Assembly (NCBI GenBank): GCA_000697335.1
Contig: JNEM01006916.1
Span: 1-20,734, forward strand
From: Conidiobolus incongruus B7586
Lineage: Eukaryota; Entomophthoromycota; Entomophthoromycetes; Entomophthorales; Conidiobolaceae
Length of the DNA stretch: 20,734 nt
Direction: 5' to 3'
The position numbers and the translations under genes are program-made. The notes under the pieces are model-generated. The model was not told the DNA's origin and made no database searches. It saw nothing but the letters and a program-made list of their open reading frames with translations. This document shows positions 11,356 to 19,092 of the stretch, piece after piece. Positions within the stretch are counted from its first letter, which is position 1; each line of letters opens with the position of its first letter.

Positions 11356-12129
11356 ATGAAACAACAAATCTTAGCATCAATTTTAATCGCTATTATTTCC
11401 GCTGGTGTTATTGACCTTGGAAAGAGCAAGAATCAGGACGATTTAGCCTCGCTCGACTTCCCTAAAAAGGACTTGGCAGGTGTCTTAGGTGACAAAAATG
11501 ATGACGATATTAACTTGTTGCAACTCCATAACAAAGGCTTGCTTAGTAAAATAATCAAGCTTGGTAAAGATAAGAAGCATGATACAGATTATGGTGGCGA
11601 TGATGGTGGTGATGATGGTGGTGATGGTGGTGATGGTGGTGATGATGATGGTGGTGATGATGGTGGTGATGATGGTGGTGATGATGGTGGTGATGATGGT
11701 GGCGATGATGGTGGCGATGATGGTGGCGATGATGGTGGCGATGATGGTGGTGATGATGGTGGTGATAACTCTTATGCTGGTGATGATGGTGGTGATAACT
11801 CTTATGCTGGTGATGAAGGAGAATATGAAAAATCTGAAGAGTATGATAATGATGAAGAGTACGGTGAAGGCGAAGAATATGGTGAAGATGAAGACTATGG
11901 AGATGACTCTTATGGAGACGACTCTTATGCTGGTGACAAATACAATGACGGATACATGGGACCTTATGGTGGCTATTCTCATGGACCTTACCATGGAAAT
12001 GACTATAGATGGGATTATGGCTACGATGATGGCTACAATGATGGCTACAATAGTCCAAGTGACTACTATGGATATGACGACGGTTCTTATGACGGCTATC
12101 ATGGTGATAACTATTCCAACAGATATTGA
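11356..12129 (+). CDS. Secreted acidic Gly/Asp-repeat, Tyr-rich protein (function unknown)
   Basis: Single-exon 257-aa protein in no family I recognise. Residues 1-17 form a signal peptide: a short MKQQ start, then the hydrophobic stretch ILASILIAIISAG. A mixed region (18-79) holds several Lys-rich spots, including KK pairs that could be Kex2-type processing sites. From residue 80 comes a block of about 14 GGDD units and variants (GGD, GGDDD), encoded by a 12-bp DNA repeat. Two near-identical 10-residue units with DNSYAGD follow. An acidic stretch with EEY and GEDEDYGDD leads to a Tyr/Gly/Asp-rich tail with GYDDGYNDGY-like spacing. There is no Cys, no transmembrane segment after the signal, and no visible GPI site. 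Strong net negative charge suggests divalent-cation binding, and Tyr-rich tails are known in cross-linked wall or adhesive proteins; both are inferences. A TATA box lies upstream and AATAAA at 12280. Confidence 0.85.
   Translation: MKQQILASILIAIISAGVIDLGKSKNQDDLASLDFPKKDLAGVLGDKNDDDINLLQLHNKGLLSKIIKLGKDKKHDTDYGGDDGGDDGGDGGDGGDDDGGDDGGDDGGDDGGDDGGDDGGDDGGDDGGDDGGDDGGDNSYAGDDGGDNSYAGDEGEYEKSEEYDNDEEYGEGEEYGEDEDYGDDSYGDDSYAGDKYNDGYMGPYGGYSHGPYHGNDYRWDYGYDDGYNDGYNSPSDYYGYDDGSYDGYHGDNYSNRY
11593..11820 (+). repeat. In-frame minisatellite: 12-bp GGTGGTGATGAT units, then two 30-bp units
   Basis: The 12-bp unit runs from 11593 to about 11766, encoding Gly-Gly-Asp-Asp. A run of adjacent units near 11700-11748 uses GGC for the second Gly while neighbours use GGT, suggesting block duplication. 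Two 30-bp copies follow at 11761-11790 and 11791-11820, nearly identical. All length changes are multiples of three, so the frame is kept. The top strand is G-rich with few C, giving strong strand asymmetry. Confidence 0.9.
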
Positions 12130-12390
12130 TTTGATAGCATATTGCAATGATATTATTCATCATAGATTATTTCATTATTTATTCAGTATAATGCCTCATA
12201 CTTATCAAGTTTAATATCTAATTTATTTAGAGGTTAAATCTCTTTCTATTCATATATTTATATTTATATTTAATTATTTAATAAAGCACTTTTATTAAAT
12301 TCTATTTTTGTGATATATTTGATTGAACGAATATTGATAACCCATAATTAAAATTTCATTAAATTTTATATTAAATTAAATCAATTGAAT
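12130..12390. other. Short intergenic spacer with poly(A) signal of the secreted-protein gene
   Basis: This 261-bp spacer holds the 3' end of the secreted-protein gene, with AATAAA at 12280-12285 about 150 nt after the stop, and the promoter and leader of the kinetochore gene. No distinct TATA box stands out from the AT-rich background. Confidence 0.5.
12280..12285 (+). terminator. Putative poly(A) signal of the secreted-protein gene
   Basis: AATAAA about 150 nt downstream of the TGA at 12127-12129, followed by T-rich sequence. Assignment rests on position and motif. Confidence 0.4.
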
Positions 12391-13438
12391 ATGACAATGG
12401 TTACCTTCAAAATGAACTCCTTAAATCTACAAAGAGAATTTATTAAAACTCAAATAAAAATATTAACAGAACCGTATGAATTAAATCAGTTTCAATCTCT
12501 GGATACCCCTACACCAATTCATGATACTAAATGGGTTCAAAGACGTAATAACTCTATTCAGCTATATCACTTTAATATTAACAACTGTATTTTAGTTAAT
12601 AATGCAATTCAATTACAACATAAATTAATGTTTAACCAACAAGGGCTACAACAAGTATACCAACAGTTGAGTTGGTTTTCTAGCAAGCAATATTTATCCC
12701 AGCTATGGACTTCGCAATCTCGTTGGTTTCAATATCCAGATTTACAAACACCTAATGAAAACGAAGTTTGGAAGTAATTTTATAAATTCAGTAGATTGTA
12801 AATATGTATTTAATGTTATTTATAATAGGTATATTGATAGTTTACCCTCTTCACTTCCATGTATTGATAATAAATTAACTGAAAGGTAACGTATCTAAAA
12901 TATATATATTTAACTATAATTTTCAACTTGAGCTTTTAGTTATCAAAGACAATTTTCAATTTTACAAATTAAGTTGAAAAAGTTGAAAAATTTAAAATTA
13001 CAGTTAAAAGAATTTCAAGTAATTAATGGAATAGTAAGAATAATTAGTAAATATTAATTATTTGTAATATAGAAATTATTAAATGATTTAAATTCTATAA
13101 TTAAAAATCAAGAGCTATTAAAGAGGAATTTGTCAACAAATCATAGTATAATTTTTGAAGAATTGGAACAGAGTAGACAATTAAGTAAATATGATGAAAA
13201 AAATATGAATTTAATTAACATACTGAATCACTTGCTTTATAGTTACTCATATGAAGAGCAAAGATTTATTAAGTAATCATACTCTATCACAGGATCAAAT
13301 AACTGACGAAATTATAAGTCAAGGTAATGTTATAGGAGTAGTATTATTATCACAAGTTTTTAACCAAATTCATTAGAATCAGGAGCTTTAAATCGTCCCA
13401 AATTAAAATCTTTGTTATTAAACAATTTACCACAATAA
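12391..13438 (+). CDS. fta4: Kinetochore subunit, Fta4/Nkp1-like (Sim4/CCAN complex), six exons
   Basis: Exons: 12391-12773, 12829-12885, 12940-13033, 13073-13184, 13243-13323, 13377-13438. The five introns are 55, 54, 39, 58 and 53 nt, all GT..AG, and every junction keeps frame. The 789-nt coding sequence gives 262 aa, in the size range of the Fta4 family. Residues 9-25 (NLQREFIKTQIKILTEP) fit the family start 'S/LKxxFIRTQxRLLSxP'. NNAIQLQHKLMFNQQGLQQVYQQL in exon 1 fits its VNxxLxQHxRxVYSPQxxRHVAEQI block. Exon 2 (SLPSSLP) fits the family SSLP linker. Exons 3-4 encode a coiled coil with LKKLKNLKLQL and EELEQSRQLI, the latter like the family ELExMRxLL. Family members sit in the inner kinetochore beside Mis17/Okp1-type proteins; this role is from family knowledge, recognised by eye. 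The start is ATG 12391; ATGs at 12397 and 12412 are alternatives. It ends 103 bp from the convergent NXT1-like gene. Confidence 0.68.
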
Positions 13439-13439
13439 A
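13434..13439 (+). terminator. AATAAA overlapping the Fta4-like stop codon
   Basis: AATAAA contains the TAA stop at 13436-13438. With only 103 bp to the stop codon of the convergent gene, a poly(A) signal so close to the stop would keep the two 3' ends apart. Assignment is inference. Confidence 0.35.
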
Positions 13440-13541
13440 GTTCACTGTATATATCAATCAATTTATAATTTTAAAATTAAAATTGAGAAACTGTATTATT
13501 GAAAAAAAAGAAAATAATGATTTTTATAATAAATTATTACA

Positions 13542-14134
13542 TTATACCAATCGATAAGTTTCATTCCCAACGAAATAAGTACCAGGTTTCTCTATATCAG
13601 GTACCAATATAAAAGAATGGTAAAACGTTTTAAATTGTGTACTTAACCCATAATTTACTCTACCAGAAACTGAAACTGATAGACAGTGACTACCTCCTGG
13701 TGCATTAGATACTAAATTTGAAAAAAAAATCAGTAAAAATTACCAAAGTATATAATGCAACGAAAGTTAATTACTAGGTAATGGATGAGTATTGTAAGAG
13801 TCCACTTGATGTTTCGTAGTTGGAAAAGTAGACAAAAAACTGTTGAAATTTTGAAATCCTTGAAAAGCTTTGCCTATCATAAATAAACAATTTTTAATAT
13901 AAATGATAAAATCATAAAATAGAATAAATATAGTACCATTAATAACGATTAAAGAACTATCCCTGTAAAAGGCATTTAATAGCTAACAAAAAAATTAATA
14001 ATTTATAAGCTACAGCTAATAATTAAATTTACTCCTCGATTTTTATCCAAGCAATCGTAATAAAGCTTAACGAATTGTTCAGCTCCTTTACTCGCTACAT
14101 TTACAAAGTTTTTAACTTCTGGATTCATATTCAT
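13542..14134 (-). CDS. nxt1: NTF2-fold mRNA-export cofactor, NXT1/p15-like, four exons
   Basis: Exons on the minus strand: 14134-14033, 13982-13937, 13873-13775, 13711-13542; introns of 50, 63 and 63 nt, all GT..AG with TATTAAT- or TTACTGAT-like branch sites. The 417-nt coding sequence gives 138 aa; animal NXT1 has 140. The N-terminus NFVNVASKGAEQFVKLYYD fits the NXT1 helix with AAEEFVNVYYTTMDK, then LLNAFYRDSSLIVINGKAF fits LLSRLYMGTATLVWNGNAV. FQNFNSFLSTFPTTKHQVDS fits its LSEFFEMLPSSEFQISVVD. The last exon has SVSVSGRV for the VVICGSV strand and ends FVGNETYRLV. NXT1 binds the NTF2-like domain of NXF1/Mex67 and takes mRNP through the nuclear pore. NTF2 itself is the alternative, but the LL-Y and NG positions favour NXT1. 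Start could be ATG 14134 or 14128. The gene is convergent with the Fta4-like gene and divergent from DDB1. Confidence 0.8.
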
Positions 14135-14619
14135 ATTTATTATTTTGAAAAATAAGTTATTTTTATATTAGTATTAATTGTTATTTTTATCATGACAATT
14201 AGAGAGAATCAGAATTTAATTGAATATGAAATGTTAGAAATTATTATGGGTTGAAATTTTACAAGAGATATTTGAACAAAAAAAAATTTTAGATATATTA
14301 ATTCAATATTGGCTAACTAATTTCAAAGAAAATATTGAAAGAATTTTAAACAGAATATACCTATCATATATTTTTAATGAAAAATTTTAAAATATCATAA
14401 GTTAATTTATTTTATATTCAGATTTTTTTGTCCTTTCACTAATGAAATTTCTTAAACCCATAATTTATAATTTTCAATATCAGTAAGTTGCAATCAATAT
14501 AAATTAATTTATAGGGACTGTTCATAAATGCTAATGAACCATTTATAACCTTAAAATACTACTTCAATAATTTTACAGCCTTAAGTATTATTTATATTAA
14601 TTAAATAATTAACCCAATT
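14135..14619. other. Shared upstream region of NXT1-like and DDB1 genes, with an orphan open frame
   Basis: This 485-bp divergent promoter region holds two abutting plus-strand frames. One is a 20-codon ATG frame (14192-14254). The other is a 50-codon stretch without an ATG (14238-14390), with a helical, charged composition (EILQEIFEQKKIL, YWLTNFKENIERIL). No splice site I could find joins them in frame. A strong-looking donor GTAAGT lies near 14489. It may be a small unresolved or decayed gene, or chance; I do not call a product. Confidence 0.4.
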
Positions 14620-17600
14620 ATGACATATGCAGTCATTAGTACAGTAAGTCCACCAAGTGTAATTCACCACAGTATCCAATGCCATTTTATCAACCCTCAA
14701 GAATGCAATTTAATCCTAGTGAAAACCAACGTTATAGAAATTTATAACTTATCAGAATTGGGTATTGATCCGATTTTTAAAATCAATTTATATGGTAGAA
14801 TCGTTAGTTTTAATAAGTATCGTCCTAGTGTAATGTTATTTATATTTTATATTTATTAAATACTAATATACATTTAGGAAGAACACCTAGATCACTTGAT
14901 TATATTAACGGAAAAGTATCAATTGTTGAATCTTAGATTTGATCCTGATACCAATCAAGTTTTAACTAATTCCAAGTTGAATGTGTTTAGTCCCTATGGC
15001 CGTCCCAATCCTAACAAATCATTCTGTATTGTAGATCAAACTCATAGATTATGCTTAGTCAGTGTGTATCAGGGGGAGCTGGGATTAGTTTGGCTTGATG
15101 GCAACCAACAGATGGAAGGATCATCTATGAAGCCTAACACCAGTACTAGTCATAGTATTTCAACATTCTCATCTGGTGAAATCACATTTAGACAACGTAT
15201 AATGATTGAACAGTTTGATATTCTCGATATTTGCTTCCTTAATCAAACAAAGCATCCTACCATTGCCTTACTCTACTCCGATTATTCTGGATGTCTCTGG
15301 ATCAAATTCTATCAACTCAGCATCAATTCAAATAAATTGACGGAAGTTTATGGTGAACGTGAGGTAGATCATCGTACCACAAAGCTTATCCCTTTACCCG
15401 AAGGTGGGTTAATCGTGCTTGGTGGCTCCAAGATTTCCGTGTACAATCAAAAGTATTCGGCCGACGACCAATTGTGTGTCAATCTCGTTGACATTCATGA
15501 ATTCACCACTTACGATGTGATTGACCAGACTCGATGTCTCGTAGGTGATGGCAAAGGCAAACTTCACGTTATTAAACTATTACCTTCCAGGCATGTAACT
15601 AACCAACTAGCACACGTGAACCTTCATCGCATCGGCTTTGTCTCAGCACCTCAAACCATCAACTATCTCGGAAATAGATTTGTGTTCATCGGTAGTTCTG
15701 GAGGTGACAGTCAAATTTGGCGACTTCCTTATCAATCAGAACCCTTTAAACTATACCAAACATTTACGAATTTGGGACCAATCACTGATATTAAATATCT
15801 TCAGCTGAATGAAAACGGTCCAGCATCCCTAGTATGCACAAGCGGTATTGGGAAAGATGGTTCTGTCAGATTAATAACTAGTGGTTCCAGTTGGGATAGA
15901 AAGCTCCATGTACCAGTGCAAGGTGTTTTGAAAATTTACACATTTGAAAAATTAAAAATTATTGCAATGGTTTTTGCTAATGAGATCAAGTTACTCAGAT
16001 GGGATGATCAAACCCAAGAGCTTGAATCACTCGATTTGGGTATTTCGATGTATAATGACGAATCCACACTACTCATGATTGAGGATGATGATGGGATTAT
16101 TCAAGTAACAAGCTCGGGTGTTCAAATATACAATATTTTAAAGACTCAAGCCCACGTTCAAAATATATGGTCCCATCCTAATGGATCTAAAATCTCATTA
16201 ACTTGCGGCAACAGAGGCAGAATTGTAATTGTAGATGAATTGAATACATTGTATTATTTCAAAATAGTACATGGTAAATTAGAACCTATCAAACAACATA
16301 CATTTGATAGACCCATCTCATATATCGAATTATTGGATCAATATGAACTTAAAAACTATTGCATCATTTCTAATTGGAATCAACTAAATATCTCACTATT
16401 TAATTTAAAGCAATCGACCATTGTTGACACCGTCGTGCTTCCTGAGGTCGATTCATATTCATCATTAATCACATCTATCAAAATTGGCCTTTTTAATGCC
16501 TTGAAATATTTATTTATTGGTTTATCTGATGGTACTTGCTTATACTCCAGGATATCAACTAAAAAACTAAATGAATTAGAGGCTCGATCACTCGGAATGG
16601 GTCCAATTCACTTTGATAAAATTGTCCACGATGGCAAAGAGTACATCATTACCACTGGAAATCGCCCTATGATGATTCATTACCACATGGATAAAATAGT
16701 ATTCACCCCTGTATATGCTCCTGGCGCAACTTACATCGCACCTTTTCCTCAGACTAATTGGAATATTCTCCTAAATGACGATGGTTGGGAAGTTGGCGAA
16801 GTGATAGTTGAATCTAGTCTCCAAGTTCAATCACATTTCATTGGAAAACAACCTAGAAAAATTATACATCTCAAGCACCTAAACAAGTTGGTACTCATGA
16901 CTCATCGCTTCAATGATGAGAGTGTGGGCAGCATTCAGTTAGTTGATCCATATACCTTTGATAGCATTTCCGAATATGCCTTCAATGAAGATGAAATGAC
17001 GAGTTGCATCCATTGGATTGAGTTTAACCAGGATAAAGACCAAGCTTACCTGATTGTCGGAACTGGAATCAGCAAAAGCGACGAGGAAGAGTGCCATAAT
17101 GGAAACATCCACTTCTTCCAATTAGATAACAATAACAAATTCAACTTGAGCTTCTCGATTCCTGTTAAAGGTGCTGTTTACGATCTTATTCTACATCACA
17201 ACAAAATGATTGTAGGTATCAATGGAATGCTATCTCTATTCCTAATCAGCCCTGGAGAAAAATCATTTAAAAACCTTCATACTTTATATATGCCAACCGC
17301 AGTAACGCAATTGGATGTAATTGAAGAGTTCATCCTCGTCCAAGATTTCATTCGATCTGTCCAAATTGTTGTGTTGGCCAAAGATGGTGATCAGCTGGTG
17401 CACCACTGCGGTGACAACACACCCATATGGCCCATTAGCTCGCGCGCGCTTGACGCCTCCACCATTCTTTCGGGCGACTCCAACTTCAATCTGGTTCTTC
17501 TAAAGCGATCCCAAATGGCGCTAGCACGCGGTGAAAAACCCAAAATAACATGGGTAGGCCAAATCCATTGGGGAGACCAAATCAATTGCATTGTTCGCAA

Positions 17601-17946
17601 GCCCGACGATCTCCAGACTCTCGTCTTCGGTACATCTGGAGGTGCTATCGGCGTAATGAGAACGATTGACAGTGAAACGTACGACATCCTCAGTCATCTC
17701 GTAGACAACGTCGCAAGCTTTGTTCAAGGTGTGGGAGGTCTGGAATATGATACGTGGCGCCAGTTCGAAAACGACCGTCTTAAGAGAGATTGCTACGGGT
17801 TTATCGATGGTGATATGTTGGATGTCTTCCTGAATTTGGATAGCGAAGCCAAGAAGCGAGTGCTCCACGGCAAAGGTTCGGATAGTTTGAATTTACCTTT
17901 GAATATGGTTGTGGATATGGTCAAAGAAATTCTTAATTTTTATTAG
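14620..17946 (+). CDS. ddb1: DNA damage-binding protein 1 (DDB1), CUL4 ligase adaptor, two exons
   Basis: Exon 1 is 14620-14829 and exon 2 is 14878-17946. The 48-nt intron (14830-14877) starts GTAATG, has a perfect TACTAAT branch site at 14861-14867 and ends TTTAG. The join after residue 70 is in phase 0 and gives 1092 aa (human DDB1 has 1140). The start MTYAVISTVSPPS fits human MSYNYVVTAQKPT; LYGRIVSFNKYRP fits MYGKIAVMELFRP; LIILTEKY fits LLFILTAKY. GGLIVLGG is at 246-253, a GSSGGDSQIWRL segment fits GSRLGDSQLVKL, and the C-terminal GFIDGD is at 1044-1049. The protein should fold as three beta-propellers: MMS1_N-type in the first half, CPSF_A-type in the last third, and a helical tail. It links CUL4 to DCAF substrate receptors in DNA repair, replication control and, in some fungi, heterochromatin targeting. 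The G+C content of its 3' end is unusually high. Confidence 0.95.
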
Positions 17947-17948
17947 CT

Positions 17949-17954
17949 AATAAA
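17949..17954 (+). terminator. Putative poly(A) signal just after the DDB1 stop
   Basis: AATAAA begins 3 nt after the TAG at 17944-17946. Very short 3' UTRs would suit this compact gene block, but chance occurrence in AT-rich DNA is likely enough to keep confidence low. Confidence 0.3.
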
Positions 17955-18863
17955 ATCAACTCATTCTATCATTTAAAATAGTAATTAGAATTATACTAGA
18001 TCATCATTGTTCCAAAAATATTTTAATTATAAACATACTAATTAAAGATGTCGTCATCCTAATCAATATTAATTTCATCATTTTAATATCTGATTTTTTA
18101 TAATATTAACCCACATAATAATTGATTCTATTTCATTTTTTATTATATAAAACAACATATTGTAATTGAGAGTTTAGAAATTTAATTTATAAGTGCTAAG
18201 TTTAGAGAATTGAATTAGTTATAATTCTTTTTGATTACCAAAAAAGAAACTATTTTACAAAAATAAAAAACTTCATATATTTCACAGTAGAAAATCTCAG
18301 GCAATAATGTTACTCTGGATTTTAAATAATGTGATTTTTTGGAATTAAAAAAATAAGCATTTTAATATATAATTTATAAAAATAAATGCATACAATAAAA
18401 TCAATACTCTCTTTTTTATTAATAACTTTTTGCTATACTTTTAACACTTAAAAAAATAACTCTTTTTATTAAGATTTGAAATTTGATGTTTCACAATATT
18501 AATTAAATTTTTCTATAGAAATTTTCTTTCTTATAAGCTGATTATTTAATAATTTAGAGCAATTATAATTATATAAGTTATAATCTATCAAATATACTAG
18601 ATGTAATAGCTTTTTTAATTATTTTCAATTAGAAAATCTTTTTAAGCCTTTAATTTCTTATATTTTATAACTATCACAAAAAATAATAGATATATTTAGA
18701 TTGTATTAGGAATATTAATTAGAAATAGTTTTATTTAAATAAATATAATATTTATTAATAATTAATTTTCACTCAAATTTTCAATAAAAAAGTATATGCA
18801 ATTATAACCTGATATAATAGCTAATATTCACTTATAAATAAAATATTTATTTAAAAAGATTTA
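17955..18863. other. AT-rich intergenic region between DDB1 and the Tc1 element
   Basis: No open frame, spliced exon chain, RNA gene or repeat could be supported in these roughly 900 bases. It ends with the left copy of the TA target-site duplication at 18862-18863. Confidence 0.6.
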
Positions 18864-18900
18864 CACTAACCTACAAAAGTGAGTCATAAAATCAAAAACA
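18864..18900 (+). repeat. Left terminal inverted repeat of the Tc1 element
   Basis: 37 bp beginning CACTAACCTACAAAAG, immediately after the TA duplication. Differs from the reverse complement of the right end at positions 9, 18 and 36, each a transition. Confidence 0.93.
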
Positions 18901-19032
18901 CTTATATTCTTACTAATAACTTAATTAATATTTAATAAAATAAACCTAAATTAAATAATTAAAATCTATTATATTTATTAGTTATATATATTATTAAATG
19001 ATAATATTTAACTATTAATTGGTTAAAATATA

Positions 19033-19079
19033 AACCCTTAAATTTTACTCAAGGTGAGTTATAAATTTGTAGGTTTTTA
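19033..19079 (+). repeat. Left inner repeat of the Tc1 element
   Basis: Begins AACCCTTAAATTTTAC and contains CAAGGTGAGTTATAAATTTG; it is repeated in inverted orientation at 20219-20264. Its GGTGAGTTATAAA core resembles AGTGAGTCATAAA in the outer terminal repeat, in the same orientation. That fits the outer/inner transposase-binding sites of IR/DR Tc1 elements. Confidence 0.75.
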
Positions 19080-19092
19080 GTGATAAAAAAAA

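Noticed and set aside
11593-11820. CRISPR-like or RTX-type repeat
   Set aside because: There are no unique spacers, and the repeat is in-frame coding. RTX nonapeptides need a hydrophobic residue in a nine-residue period, whereas this is a four-residue GGDD period without one.
11555-12163. Long minus-strand frames rich in His, or in Ile and Thr, opposite the Gly/Asp repeat
   Set aside because: They are mirror readings of the 12-bp coding repeat. The plus frame has an ATG, a signal peptide, a TATA box and a poly(A) signal; the minus frames have none of these.
11561-12214. Second plus-strand frame rich in Met and Val through the same repeat
   Set aside because: It is the shifted reading of GGTGGTGATGAT. 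Any frame through a repeat lacking stops stays open, and it starts inside the real gene.
12385-12777. A complete 130-aa protein starting at TTG 12385
   Set aside because: The ATG at 12391 is the natural start, and the stop at 12775 lies in the first intron. Splicing at 12774 leads into five more in-frame exons.
13073-13276. Read-through of Fta4-like exon 4 to a stop at 13276
   Set aside because: It gives an in-frame 245-aa alternative. However, the GTAAAT donor at 13185 with acceptor at 13242 continues the coiled coil as EELEQSRQLITHMKSK, fits the family better and opens two further exons. It may be an intron-retained form.
14400-14460. Short minus-strand ATG frame beginning MGLRNFISERTKKSE
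   Set aside because: It is only about 19 codons, has no splice partner that extends it, and overlaps the plus-strand orphan frame region. Chance is the simplest explanation.
14620-14859. A separate 79-aa protein before DDB1
   Set aside because: Its last nine residues are intron sequence. The first 70 residues match the DDB1 N-terminus and splice in phase 0 to exon 2, which has no ATG of its own near its start.
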